Made by a program: the position numbers and the translations under genes. From assembly GCA_016802295.1 (NCBI GenBank), contig JAESIW010000122.1:770638-834637 (forward strand): DNA of 64,000 nt, read 5' to 3'. The stretch's first letter is position 1. Each line of letters opens with the position of its first letter. Shown piece after piece: positions 10,851 through 23,209 of the stretch. Source of the DNA: Brachionus rotundiformis (taxonomy: Eukaryota; Rotifera; Eurotatoria; Ploima; Brachionidae). Under the pieces are notes generated by a model. That model searched no databases, had not been told where the DNA came from, and saw only the letters and a program-made list of their open reading frames with translations.

Positions 10851-12153
10851 AAAAAAATTTTAAACATAAAATTAATAGTTTATTGATACAGACATTTTGG
10901 AATTTTTTTTAGCTTGAATGATTTATTCTTATTTAGAAAAGAATCAATCCAAACATCATGTAAAATTTAAATTTATTTGTCATTTATTCAATTTTTTTTT
11001 CGGACGTGCTATTATCAATGTCTTTTGTAAGGGAATTTTTCGGTAATTTGGTATTATCATTTTTGTGTAGTATAGCATATTCGCTGGTGACCTTGTAGTC
11101 TCGATGAATTCTCGAGTATGGGCCCATTTCAGTGCATGTTATAAAATCATACAAAACCTTGATCCATGAATTATGACATGGTAAATTGTCATAGAACTCT
11201 GGTGCAATCTTTCTCACCTTTTTAGGAAAAAAATTATACAAATATTCAATGAAAATGTATTTTTAAATAGAATGCCTACTTCAGGTAACCTCCAACAAGG
11301 AATGTTTGGAAAGTCATGATGTTCGTTATGATATCCCACATTGAATGTGATCAAGTTGAGAGGACCATAGTAGGAATAAGTCTCATAGCCTTTAATAAAA
11401 ACATAATGCTCAGCGATAAAATGGCCAGATATCGGATGGAATCCTAAACCAAGTAATGTTCCAATAATTAAATAGAACAAAGCTTTAAATCCGAGAAAGT
11501 AATAAATTAAAAAGTCAAAAACTAATTGAATTATTAAATTTTGAACTTCTTGAATGTCGATATTTTTCGGCATTACCAATATAGGTCTTAATGAGTAAGT
11601 GATTGGTAATAAACCAACATAAATTATTTTTCCCAATGTTGAAGAAAAAAGCTTGGCTTCTATTCGGGTAGGCAAATCTGGATCCCATCCTTCGACTGCC
11701 AAATACTTGTGATGATCTCTGTGATATTTTTTGAATGTAATAAATGCCGGTACACCCATTGGCAAATTGGCAAAAAAGCCTAAGAGTCGATTAGCTAAAG
11801 GTCTATGCGGGCCAAATGCTAAGTTATGAGATAACTCGTGTAATCCTACAGACAATGAATGATTTAAAGTACCACTAACTACATAAGTTAATATAAATAA
11901 TTCTGTCCATGACATGTTACGAACCATGTATGCCATGAATACTTGAATTATAACTGTAGCTGCGAATTGAAGTGATATTCGCCAATCGTAACCAAAAAGT
12001 TTCTTCATTTGAGGATATTTTGCTAATATTTCTCTTCTTCTTGTAGCATGAGGCTCATCTGTATACTTCCAAATGAAGTCATCTCTTGGCTTACTCATTT
12101 TTATCTAAAAAATATTTTTTAAGTATTTTAAAAATACTATTTTTATTTCAATA
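10851..12153. repeat. Desaturase segmental duplication, copy B
   Basis: Second copy of the 1303-bp block at 6219-7521, same orientation, ungapped. Both borders fall in AT-rich sequence without obvious target-site duplication. Confidence 0.93.
10984..12098 (-). CDS. DEGS1: Sphingolipid delta(4)-desaturase DES1, copy B
   Basis: Same gene model as copy A: exons 11280-12098 and 10984-11217 over a 62-bp intron, 350 residues, all three His boxes intact. It differs from copy A by one amino acid in the C-terminal tail (DIDNSTS against DIGNSTS) and one silent change. The intron is retained, so the copy arose by DNA duplication and not by reverse transcription. Only about 55 bp upstream of the ATG are shared, so the two copies probably use different promoters. 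Confidence 0.93.
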
Positions 12154-14005
12154 TTTTTGCTTAGAAATTAATCATTTTTTTAGTGAATTACCTTAAAAAA
12201 TCATAATTTATTTAAAGGTTGTTAACTTATGTTTAAACTTTTATTTTAAATTATTTAAATTTAAATATCTGATTAGTCAATAATATCTTTTAATTCTTTT
12301 AATTTATTCCTTCTTATATCTTAATCTTTTATTTTTTATCTTATCTTTTTATAATAATCTTTGATTTTAAAAACATTTTATCCAAAATATTTTACAGATA
12401 TTAATTTTAAATTTACCTTTCTCATTTTGGAATAAAATATGAATAATATTTTTTTTTATTTTGTCACTTAGGCTTATCTTTATTTATGTTAATATTTTTA
12501 AACTTTTTTAAATTCAACAAGCGTGAAGTTTTTTAAGTTTTGATCACCTTTTATGAACTAAATTCTTAATGATCTTAAAATAATCATAATTTGTTTTATC
12601 GTTTTCTTTCTTAATTTGAATATGAATTTTGTTCAAAATAGTCATTTTATAGTTTTTGTTTTTGGTTTGTGACTCTTGGTTGAATTTTAAATTTGTGAGC
12701 ATAATTTGAAATCGTAAAATCCACCTTTGTAATTAAATATGACTAATAAACTTTAATCAAGTAAAAAAATCATTCTATGTTATAAAACGTGAGTATGATA
12801 TAATGTCTAAATGATTACAAAATACTGAAAAATTGAATATTTCTTAAATTAACAATTTATGTGAATTGCCTAGTTATAAATTTAAAATATTTTTCTGAAA
12901 TTAAAACGCTTACTCACGAATAAAAAATCAATATTTTTTCCTTTTTTAATTTTAAATTGATTATGAATTAAAATTTTAAGCTTGAATTTCATTTAAGCTA
13001 TTTTTTTACTATCCTTTAGAATCTTATTTAAATCATGATTGAAAATTTGAGTGGTAATGATAACACAAGAATTTTAATCATCTTTATAAAAAACATCTCA
13101 ATCCTATATTTTAATACTTTTAATGTCGTTGACAACAATCGCTAAATTAAAAAAAATGTTTTTCAAAATATCTGAAGTTAATGTGATATTATACCAAGAA
13201 TATTTTTAAATGTGAAATTATATAAAAACCGATTTTAGCATTGAAACCACAATAAACATGGTAACCATGTGAACACAAAGAATTACCTAACTAAGCTTAC
13301 GAAACTAAATTTGTAACCCAAGAATGTGATTTTAAAACGAATTTTTTTTGTCCTATTTAAAATCATGCTATTTGCATGAATAGAAATACTCTGGAATTTA
13401 TTTATATTTATATGAGATTGCAATATTAATTGTTAATTGATTTCGTATTCGAAAATTATTTTAAACAGAATTTTATTTTAATAATTTTATTTACGTAAGT
13501 TTTTTATATAATTCTGAAAATTAATTAAATTTATAAAAATCAAGCTAATTTATTAGATTAAAATACTATTTTTATTCTTTGAACATGAGTGAAACTCTTT
13601 GCTTTTTTAAAAGACTCTTATCCTAAAAATTAAAAAACAAGAAAAACGAGCTTTTATCTTTTTTTATTTCTAAAAATAATATTTAGAGATTAAAGTAAAA
13701 AAAATATATATATATCTATAAAGATATCTTATTTTTTATTTTTAAAAAATTCGGTTAAAGACATGAAACACCCCAAAATTGATTTTTTTTAAAAGATTTT
13801 TACAAAACAGATATCATAGAATTAAAATAGACTTATAAAACACAAGATCACCAAGTTTCATAATTTTTGAAAATTTCTAAGTCCAATATCTCAGAATCGG
13901 CATAACTTTATTATATTGCGGGCCTAAGGATAGTTAGCTAAAGACCTAGAGAAAATAAATCATTGTCGATTTGATCTTGTGCATTTTTATGTCATTTTAG
14001 TTCTA
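12154..14005. other. Gene-poor AT-rich region
   Basis: About 1.85 kb with no supported coding region. Low-complexity runs include a TA-rich stretch near 13705-13725. Only short open frames occur. Confidence 0.5.
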
Positions 14006-14167
14006 TTATATCTATTTTGTTAATTAATTAAAATCCTTTAATTTTAACAATTTTGGGATACTTCATGATATTCTTCTTGGGATTCTTCTTTAGATAATTT
14101 GCCAGTCTGTAATTAAATTATCATTATTTAAATTACACACTTCAATCTAAAAACGTAACATACCATT
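14006..14167 (+). repeat. 162-bp direct repeat at left edge of assembly gap
   Basis: Repeated at 14515-14676 with two substitutions; the copies stop exactly at the gap on one side and start exactly at the gap on the other. This is what two overlapping but unmerged contig ends look like. Confidence 0.93.
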
Positions 14168-14514
14168 NNNNNNNNNNNNNNNNNNNNNNNNNNNNNNNNN
14201 NNNNNNNNNNNNNNNNNNNNNNNNNNNNNNNNNNNNNNNNNNNNNNNNNNNNNNNNNNNNNNNNNNNNNNNNNNNNNNNNNNNNNNNNNNNNNNNNNNNN
14301 NNNNNNNNNNNNNNNNNNNNNNNNNNNNNNNNNNNNNNNNNNNNNNNNNNNNNNNNNNNNNNNNNNNNNNNNNNNNNNNNNNNNNNNNNNNNNNNNNNNN
14401 NNNNNNNNNNNNNNNNNNNNNNNNNNNNNNNNNNNNNNNNNNNNNNNNNNNNNNNNNNNNNNNNNNNNNNNNNNNNNNNNNNNNNNNNNNNNNNNNNNNN
14501 NNNNNNNNNNNNNN
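14168..14514. other. Assembly gap (347 N)
   Basis: Run of N. Because the flanks repeat each other, the true distance may be zero or negative, i.e. the gap may be spurious. Confidence 0.99.
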
Positions 14515-14676
14515 TTATATCTGTTTTGTTAATTAATTAAAATCCTTTAATTTTAACAATTTTGGGATACTTCATGATATTCTTCTTGGGATTCTTCTTT
14601 AGATAATTTGCCAGTCTGTAATTAAATTATCATTATTTAAATTACACACTTCAATCTAAAAACGTAACTTACCATT
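14515..14676 (+). repeat. 162-bp direct repeat at right edge of assembly gap
   Basis: Near-identical copy of 14006-14167, beginning at the first base after the N run. Confidence 0.93.
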
Positions 14677-14863
14677 TATAAATCGAATTATTTTACCAAT
14701 TTTTTTAGCTTATAAAATTTTGATTACATCAAAGCAAATAATAAAAAAAGTATTTGAAAAAATCAAATATACCAGTCAATACTTTTCTGAGTTAATGTTA
14801 AGCTATTTTAGAAAAATTAAGAGCTACATTAATAAGTAAATAAATTTTTTTAAAAAATTCAAA

Positions 14864-15844
14864 ATGAGTTTTTGTCGTACAAATAAAACTGTTAAAGAAG
14901 GTGATACAGTCATTGTATACTTGTCTTTTAACCAATTATATCCTATACAGGTTAAACGAGGCCTAAGTCATCATACGAAATATGGTTCTCTTAAGCATTC
15001 TGATTTAATTGGGAAAAAATTTGGATCAAGAATTGAATGCAGCCAAGGTTCAGTGTATATTTTGCAAGGATCTCCTGAAATATGGACAATTTGCTTGCCA
15101 CATCGGACTCAAATTATTTATACACCAAATATAAGTGTTATTACTATGCAACTTGATCTAAAGCCAGGATCGATTGTTATTGAATCTGGAACAGGCAGTG
15201 CTTCTTTATCACATGCTATCATAAGAACCATTTACCCAACAGGTCACCTGCATACTTTTGAATTTCATCAACAAAGATCTGAAACTGCTTCCAAAGAGTT
15301 TAGAGAACATGAGCTTTCTGACTATGTTACAGTTTATAACCGAGATGTGTGTTCAGAAGGATTCGGTCTAGAAAATTTGGCAGATGCTGTTTTTTTGGAT
15401 TTACCTAGTCCCTGGAAAGCGTTAGAAACAGCCAAATTAGCTTTAAAAAAAGAAGGTGGTAGAATTTGCTCATTTTCTCCATGTATTGAACAAGTGCAAA
15501 AAACATCTATAGAATTAAACAAACTTGGATTTGTTAATATATTCTCAATAGAATCATTAAGGAGAATTTTAAGCGTTAAAAAATATGATTTGCCAGATTT
15601 TGACTTTAATATGGACTGGAAAAAAGGAAAAGATGAAGAAGATAAAAGCACAAATGATAATAATAATAAAAAACCTCCAGTAAAGAGGACGAAAAAAAAT
15701 ACGAATGATAGTGAAGAAAGTGATAATGAAATGAATGAATCAACAAGTGTAAGTTATACAGCAAAACCAATTAATATTCAACCGGGTCATACAGGATTTC
15801 TTACTTTTGCAACTCTTTTGCATAAAGATTTTCAAAAAATTTAA
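14864..15844 (+). CDS. TRMT61A: tRNA (adenine(58)-N(1))-methyltransferase catalytic subunit
   Basis: With its partner TRMT6 this enzyme makes m1A58 in the T-loop of nuclear tRNAs. Single exon, 326 residues. The N-terminal barrel-like part includes KEGDTVIVYLS. SAM motif I is VIESGTGSASLS (about residues 105-116), followed by acidic loop TFEFHQQR. The catalytic segment is DAVFLDLPSPW near residue 180. The C-terminal conserved block PGHTGFLTFA is present, preceded by a charged Lys/Asp/Asn-rich insertion around residues 255-295 that is species-specific. The length fits the family (about 290-330). CNTD1 starts 138 bp downstream on the same strand. Confidence 0.95.
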   Translation: MSFCRTNKTVKEGDTVIVYLSFNQLYPIQVKRGLSHHTKYGSLKHSDLIGKKFGSRIECSQGSVYILQGSPEIWTICLPHRTQIIYTPNISVITMQLDLKPGSIVIESGTGSASLSHAIIRTIYPTGHLHTFEFHQQRSETASKEFREHELSDYVTVYNRDVCSEGFGLENLADAVFLDLPSPWKALETAKLALKKEGGRICSFSPCIEQVQKTSIELNKLGFVNIFSIESLRRILSVKKYDLPDFDFNMDWKKGKDEEDKSTNDNNNKKPPVKRTKKNTNDSEESDNEMNESTSVSYTAKPINIQPGHTGFLTFATLLHKDFQKI

Positions 15845-15981
15845 AAAAAAATTTAAATTGTATTAAACTCAGTCATTCAACTCAATAAAATTTAATATTA
15901 ATTTAATTTTTGTTTGTTTAACTGAAGTTAAACTATTCATTTTATATTTAAAACAAAATTTAAATCAATTGTATTATTCAA

Positions 15982-17093
15982 ATGGATCTTAACACACTGC
16001 CTCAATTTAACTTAAAACCATATTGTTTTGAGGCCGAAATGCTTCAAGAGTTTCTTTTTTCTCTAGCTGAAAAAAATAAAGATTCTATAAATAATGCTGA
16101 CAAAATCTCAGTAAAATTAATACAATTCATCAATACTTTTTTAATTATATATCATAGGGATATTTCAAAACAAGTTCAATAGCTGCATTTATATTTGAAA
16201 TGAGCGAAAGATTTCAGTTGGATTATGAAGCAAAGTTTCTAGCTATTGAAATTTTCGATAAGTTAGTATTATTTTTTATTTATAAAACTAAATAGAATTT
16301 AAAAAGGTTCATGACTGCTCATTTGAGAGAAATTCACGAAGCAATTAAAAAAAATGTTCACAAAGACTGGAATTTGACTATAAAAAAAATTAAAGATCAG
16401 TTAATTTTGCGTTCTTTATCTTGTATTCAACTTGCCAATAAATTCATAAATAGTAAAAATGAGATAAAAATAAGTAGTATACGAAATTTGTTGCTCGAAC
16501 AAGGATACAAATTTAGTTTTGAATCAATTTTAAATTCGGAACTGCGAGTTCTCAGATACTTAGATTATAGATTAAATATAATAACGCCATATAATGCTGC
16601 TGAAACATTACTTGAAATCCTTGGTCATAATTTAAAAAATTCAGAACCAAAAGCTCTATATATTATTACAATTAGGTTACTTGAAAGTTTTTACTTTCAT
16701 AAAGAAAAAATATACAAAAAATTTTATGATGCCTTTTCAATTAAAAATGAAAATTCACAAAGGTAATTATAATAAACAAGATTTTTTAATGTAAGTATCT
16801 TCATTACAATTTTTTATATAATTTTTATTAAGATTCATCATGTTTGAAAATGATTACTTATATTTAGCATCAGCTTTGATATGTGCATCAGCACATATAC
16901 TAAATAACAAAAACTTAGACTTTTATGAAAAGGTAATTTCATTGAAATCATTTTAAATAATTAAAAACATAAATTTCTTTGGTAGATTGTTGATTCCCTG
17001 TGTAGTGTTTGTCAATTAGAGAAAAATGATATTTGCGAATTTGCTCAAATATTGTGTTTCTTTTGTTTAAATGATGGTGAAAATAGCCATTAA
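15982..17093 (+). CDS. CNTD1: Cyclin N-terminal domain-containing protein 1
   Basis: Cyclin-like meiotic factor needed to turn recombination intermediates into crossovers. Five exons: 15982-16110, 16158-16261, 16307-16762, 16833-16932 and 16986-17093, with introns of 47, 45, 70 and 53 bp; 298 residues (human about 330). The start is followed by an N-terminal block containing EMLQEFLFSLAEKN. The cyclin box spans exons 2-3: FIFEMSERFQLDYEAKFLAI, LSCIQLANKF, and SELRVLRYLDYRLN, then YNAAETLLEILG. Exons 4-5 give the C-terminal helices (YLYLASALICASAHI). Every junction keeps frame and family continuity, so the exon model is well supported. Confidence 0.93.
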
Positions 17094-17287
17094 TTTTTAA
17101 TCTAATTCGAAAACTTTCAGATTTGATATCCGTTTTTTAAGTTAAAATAACTTTTTTTCTAAATCATGTTTGTTGTAATAAAATTCTTTACATCAACTTT
17201 TTAAAATATTTATTTTAGAAACCATCACAAAATAATTTAAATAAAACAAAGGTTATTTGAAATTTTTTATTGATTTTTGAATCAGCA

Positions 17288-20221
17288 TTAATCACTTTCA
17301 TTCCCATTCATTAAACCTGCTAACGTGGGCTTGATTAAGTTATTTTCTAGTGCATTCTTTACGATTGCACAAGCTAAATTCTTAACTTTGACTCTCTCTT
17401 TTTCAACATCCAATTTTGATAAGGCAACAATTACATCCATTAGCTCTGAATTGACAATCTCTGTTAAGAGATCTTTATTTTTAGAGGCTATGTTATCAAG
17501 AATATAAAAAATTCTGAATTGTAATTCAATATCAGATGCACAAGCTGCTTGCTTGAAAATAGGGATGAATGATTTCACTTCCAGGATTCGTTTGCAAATT
17601 TTTTCGCTATTTTCACTTAATTGAGCAAGCGCTCCACTAGCAGCTAAATTTAATTTTATGTCGTCCTCTTCACCACAGTACAATACCAAAAGTTTTATTC
17701 TATCGTTATCAGGCTTTTCATATACAAATAGCACATCTTCGTTATGAGCCATGTTGCATAAACATTCAGTGGCAGCGCGTCTTAAATCTTGGTGCTCATC
17801 AAACATATAGTGCTCTATGTTGCTGATTCCTTGCTCTTTGACAATTCGTCTTCGTAGATTATCATTCACACCAGCCAAATTAGTCAGTGCTAGCAAGGAT
17901 TCAAAATTTTCAAATGCAGTTTTCTCGGGATGTAGAAGTTTTATTAATGGTCGTACCACTTCAAGAATTCTCTGGCCCGGAAAAGCCAATTCTGGGTTTA
18001 TGCTTATGGCAATTTTAGCTAAAGCTTGAGAAGCCCTAGTTCTGCCAAGATCAGTTCCTGATGATGCCAATGGTATTAAAGCCTTGCCAGCTCCAGCAGC
18101 TACTAATTTACCCCTGTTATCGACTTCTTCAGCCAGAACAACATAAATACTAGCAATAAGCTCTTTGCAACTTTCAGAATCATGCTTGGCCATTAAGGTG
18201 AGTGCATTTGCTATTCCAAGATCCATCAGTATTTGTCGTCTTTTCATAAAAAATGTATCTTTGTCCTTTTCATTTTCTTCCGGAATATGATGCTTGGCGT
18301 ATTCAGCAAGCTTGATCATCTCTTCAGTTGGCTTTTTGGCCGGATTTGCATTAGTCAAATTTGTTAAAATAGAAGCTATGCTGAACAAAATGTTTTTATC
18401 ATCTTTCTTAGCGAGTTCAAATAATGCTTTGATCGAACTATGATCTTGAATTAGAATATGTTTGACATCAGCATCCAAGCTTAAATAGGCAAGACCATCA
18501 CAAGCCCATTTTTTACTATCATAATTCATCGAAGAACATAGAATTTTCCTACAAGCATGTTCGAGTTTTTCAGTGGAACCATCAGCTAGTAATTTGACAC
18601 TAGCATCGCTACCTCGACAAGAAGCAAGTTTACACAAACCTACCAAAGCTCTAACTTTAATTGTGTCATTTTTGGAATTATACAATTTTTTTAAAATATC
18701 GATGCCTTCTGATAAGATTCCAGTTGCTTTATCTTTTTTTGACGCTGAATAAACAACAGCTTCAACAGCTATTTTTTCTTGAATTGGATCATCTGAATCA
18801 GCTAAATCTAGCATAAGATTGAGTAGATTTTGTTGCATAATCACATTGTTTCCGACATCAAAAGGTCCTTGTAAAATAACACCAATACACGATATAGCTT
18901 TTAATTTGGCAAATTTATCATTTTCACGATCACACAGATCTTTGATAAACTTATTTACAGTTTCTTGATATGTTTCTCTCTCTGAATCGTTATAAATGTC
19001 ATCATATACAGCGCTTAAACAACAAGCAACATGCATTTTGGTATGCTCAGTCAATGGTAAACTATTTGGTAAATTCAATTCTGGTATTGTAGCAGCAACT
19101 CTTAATAATTTGGGAATACCAAACACTATAAATCGCGAAGTCCAACCACATCCTTGCGCTCTATCAACAAACTTTAGACAAAGATCGATGCAATTGTCTC
19201 TTCCAAATCCTGAGCACTTTGGATCCATAATAAGCATGATTATATTACGAAATATTTCATCTATATACTCTTGAACCTCTTGAGCTTTAATACAAAACAT
19301 TAAATCAAATTTAAAAATTTATAATTAAATTTTAAACTTACTAAATTCATAACTTTGATTAATTTGTTTTTTAGTCTTCCTTTTATTTTCCAAATCTGTA
19401 AGAGAATAGATCATGTTTTGGACTATTAATGAAGCAGCGGTAGAAATAGTTTCTTTTTTGTGGGATATCAACGATGCTATCAGTTCTGCTTGAAGTTGAT
19501 TAAACACTATTTTTGCTCTACCGAACGAATTTTTACATAAAGAAGCCAATATTCTGGTTATTGCGAGTGTTACTTCCTCATTTGAATCAGAATTCATGAT
19601 TTCTATCAGTTTTTGTACGCCATTGTTAGACAACATTTCATAGCAACCTGAATCTTCTCGACTTAAGACAATCAAATTGTTCAAAGCATTTATTTTGTTC
19701 TCTCCAGTATTATTCTTGGCTAAATCAAACATTTTGGAAACTTGAGTTTTCGTAGATTTTTGTTCATCCGCTTTATCTTGGATAAGTTTGCCAAGTGATT
19801 GAATCAAATCAATGCATTCTTTGCTTTTTGGATCAATTTTCAAACTACGTTTGGCATCTCTCAGAGACTCATCTAATCGGTTTAACTCTTTTAAAGCAAA
19901 ACTCCGACGATATAGGGCCTTGGTATCTTCTGGAACAGCTAGTAATACTTTACTTGCATCGTTTGCTGCTTCTTGAAAATTTCCTAATTTTATGTGACAC
20001 TGAGATCTATTGTTTAAACACTTGTGAAGACAATCGTTTGATTTGATCAATTGCTTGAATTGAATTAAGTTTTCTGTGTCAGATGAATCAATATTTGAAT
20101 CCAATTTCAGCTTATCAAGTTCAATCGAAATACTTCCAATAGCTTGGGTATAGTATTGGATGGCTAATTGGAATTTTGATTGCTTGAAGGCATTATTTCC
20201 TTGTTCTTTTAATTCATTCAT
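17288..20221 (-). CDS. UNC45: UNC-45 myosin chaperone
   Basis: Chaperone that folds the myosin motor domain and works with HSP90. Two exons, 19342-20221 and 17288-19284, over a 57-bp phase-1 intron; 958 residues, as in animal UNC-45 (about 930-950). Residues 1-120 hold three TPR repeats starting LKEQGNNAFKQ, which would bind the HSP90 C-terminus. A linker with armadillo-like repeats follows, then the UCS armadillo solenoid with the conserved NLAGVNDNLRRRIVKE and MAHNEDV blocks. The ATG within exon 2 at 19300 is not the start; TPR and UCS halves join in frame. It is tail to tail with CNTD1 and head to head with NMD3. Confidence 0.95.
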
Positions 20222-21065
20222 TATTTCAATTAAGTAAAAATTTGATTTTTTTGCTTATTTAAGAAAATTTTTTAATGTATTTAAATGAATCTAAACTATT
20301 CTAGTAAAGATGGAATTTTTCGATATTTATCTAGATTTATCTAAATATTAACATTTATTTAAGCTAGGGAGGATAATTCAGCGTGTATCATCCGGTTAAT
20401 ATATCTAACTTATTTACAATTGGAGGGATCAATCTGATCAATTATTCTTTTTTTTAGTTCAATTCAAAATATTAATTATTGTTTTAATTTCATCATAATT
20501 TATTCATAATTGTTAAAAAATTTGTTTATTTTTTATTAATGAACTAGAAAAATTTTTGAAAACGGTCAGGTTTTAGTTTTCTATCAAAAATTTTTTTGAA
20601 AATTTACAGTTAAAAAGGAAATATTTCTCACAAAATATTTTTAATTAAAATGGTGCCAAAAATTTGATTGAATTAAAGAAAAAATCATTAATAACAAATG
20701 ACATAAAATTAAAATATAACTTGCATTGTTTTAATTTATACTAAATTTTTGAAATTTTGAAGAGATGATATATTCTAAATAACTTAGAATTGCATTTTAT
20801 TAATAACAAAACTTCAAGACTTTTTTTTTACAATACATTAATTAGATATGGGAATATAACTTTGCCAATTTAAGATTTTTATTTTTGTTATTAATATTTT
20901 GTATTTTATTAAATCATTTAATTTTTTTTATTAAAAAATAAATTATTTTTCATTTGAATTTAAAACATAGCTCATTTATTAAAAAAGGCAATATCTTTTT
21001 AATAATACTTTTAAATAAAAATTTTATAACTAAAACACGTGGTTTTTCATTCATAGAATTCTAAA
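20222..21065. other. Divergent UNC-45 / NMD3 promoter region
   Basis: Head-to-head spacer of about 840 bp, AT-rich, with no coding region. A slightly GC-richer patch lies at 20370-20435. Confidence 0.5.
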
Positions 21066-22709
21066 ATGACTAGTTCACAGGTTAATACGAACATAAAAAT
21101 GTAATATTTTTTTCTTTATTTTATTTTAAAAATATTCTGAAATGTTTACTTAGACTTTGCTGTGAGTGTGGAGTTTTAATTGACCAAAATCCACTTAATA
21201 CCTGTATGCAATGTATTCAATCAAAGGTTGATATTACCCAAGACTTATCTAAACAATGTTTGCTTCAATTTTGCGGAAAATGCGAGCGTTATCTTCAGCC
21301 ACCTTCATCTTGGGTTTCTGCTTCACTCGAATCACGTCAATTATTGGCTATATGTCTAAAACGTATCAAAGGTTTAAACAAAGTAAATTTGGTTGATGCA
21401 GGATTCATTTGGACCGAACCGCATTCCAAAAGAATCAAAGTAAAGATAACTGTTCAAAAAGACATCCAAGGTGCTCTACTTCAACAAACAACTGTAATTG
21501 ATTTTCAAATTGTGAATCAAATATGTGAAGATTGCCAACGTGTCGAAGCAAAAGATTACTGGAAATGTGTAGTTCAAGTACGGCAAAGGGCTCAGCACAA
21601 GAAAACTTTTTTCTATTTGGAACAGTTAATTTTAAAATTAAATGCCCACCACAAAACAGTTTCGATTAAACAAACAAATGATGGAATTGATTTCTTTTAT
21701 GCTTTACAACCAGATGCCAGAAAATTAGTAGACTTTTTGATGAGTGCAGCTCCGTGCAGATATGAAACATCAAAACGCTTGATTTCTCATGATATTCACA
21801 GTAATACATACAACTATAAGCATACATTTTCTGTAGAAATCGTTCCGATTTGCAAAGACGATATAGTTTGTCTGCCTCAAAAGCTGTCAAAAGAGCTGGG
21901 AGGATTCGGTCCTATATGTATTTGCTACCGAATCAGTCAAGTAATAAGTTTAATCGATCCTTTTTCACTTCGAAGTAACATTTTAAAATATTATTTAAAA
22001 ATTAAGATTAATTTTATTAATAGTTGTGGATATTGATGCAAACACTTATTGGCGTCATCCATTTCAACCTATATGCAATCCAAAGCAATTAAGAGAGTTT
22101 TCAATAATTGATATTGAAAAAGATAATAATAAGCCCCATTTCTACGGTAAAGAATCACATAAGGTAAAAATAAAAATAGTTAGAGATTAAAAATTTAGAT
22201 TATTTATAAAGCATGAACTAGCAGATGCTTGGGTTATTAAAACAAGTGAAATTACCACAAGCACTAATCAATTACATACCAGAACTCATTTGGGGCGATT
22301 ACTAAAAATAGGAGATACAGCTCTTGGTTTTGACTTGGCCAATTCAAACGTCAATAATGAACACTTAGATTCAATAAAACCGGAAAATTTACCTGATATC
22401 ATTTTAGTTAAAAAAGTATACGGTGACAAGCTAGTACGTCATAAGAAAAGAAAATGGCGTTTGAATCGTTTGCCAATAGAAAAAGAAGAAGCCAGTGTAG
22501 TAACGATTGATGATAGGGACTATTTGGACTTTTTAGAAGACTTAGAAGAAGATCCAAAAGCAAGAGAAAACATTAATATATACAAAGATCAAAGAAAAAT
22601 GGTAAATGTAGAGACCGAAGATTCTGATGTTGAAAATTTACCTCAGATAAGTCTTCAAGAAATGCTTGACGAGCTTCGACTAACAGATGAACCAATGGAT
22701 GATTCTTAA
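21066..22709 (+). CDS. NMD3: 60S ribosomal export protein NMD3
   Basis: Adaptor that carries pre-60S ribosomal subunits to the CRM1 exportin. Four exons: 21066-21100, 21154-21974, 22024-22163 and 22212-22709, introns 53, 49 and 48 bp; 497 residues (human 503). The N-terminal zinc-binding region has the paired cysteines CCECG, CMQC, CGKC and CEDC. Strongly conserved blocks include LVDAGFIWTEPHSKR, ISHDIHSNTYNYKHTFSVE and GFDLANSN. The C-terminus keeps the leucine-rich export signal region, ISLQEMLDELRLTD. Exon 1 carries only 11 codons plus two bases; it was chosen because it gives an ATG and restores the ILCCECG start of the domain. Confidence 0.95.
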
Positions 22710-23209
22710 ATATTTTAAATTTTTTAACAAATAAATTAAAAAATTTTAGTTTTGTTTTATTTATTTCTTAAAATATTGATGAAATTGATTTTGGAAAATT
22801 AATTTAATTAATCAAAACTTATTTTCTTATCAGAAAATTAAAAATATTTGTTTTTGAAAAACTGTACAATTCTCAAATATTTAAAAAGGGTAATTCAATT
22901 TATCAATTTTTTAATTTCTGGCTTCAGATAGTCCTTTTTAAAAATATTACTTATATAAAATAATAACATTTTTCAAACCTACTCAAAATGAAAGCATTTA
23001 GAAAACTATATTAAATAAAATAGAATTAAAAAATTTATGATAATTCATTAATTTAAAAATAATTAAAAATTTTAAATTATTTAAATAAAATTATTTAAAT
23101 AAAATCAAACTCAACAACAACAAATAAAACAAATAAGAGCCCTGCTCTAATCTGATTAAATTAATTTAAATTTTTAACCAATTTAATTGATGTTTATTCA
23201 ATTTTGCAA
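22710..23209. other. Intergenic, AT-rich
   Basis: Convergent spacer between NMD3 and the EF-hand-like gene; 3' ends only. No other feature seen. Confidence 0.5.

Noticed and set aside
13841..13982. Ten-base inverted pair (CAAGATC-type) around 13841 and 13971
   Set aside because: Too short and with no coding or target-site duplication to call a transposon.
14030..14167. Possible minus-strand mini-gene: ATG followed by a GTAAGT donor and a short exon near the assembly gap
   Set aside because: The spliced product would be only about 21 residues and matches nothing; the second exon also lies in the duplicated gap edge.
17325..18029. Plus-strand frames opposite UNC-45
   Set aside because: Shadows of the conserved minus-strand gene.
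20371..20393. Small imperfect hairpin in the UNC-45/NMD3 spacer
   Set aside because: Seven-base arms with a mismatch are expected by chance in this sequence.
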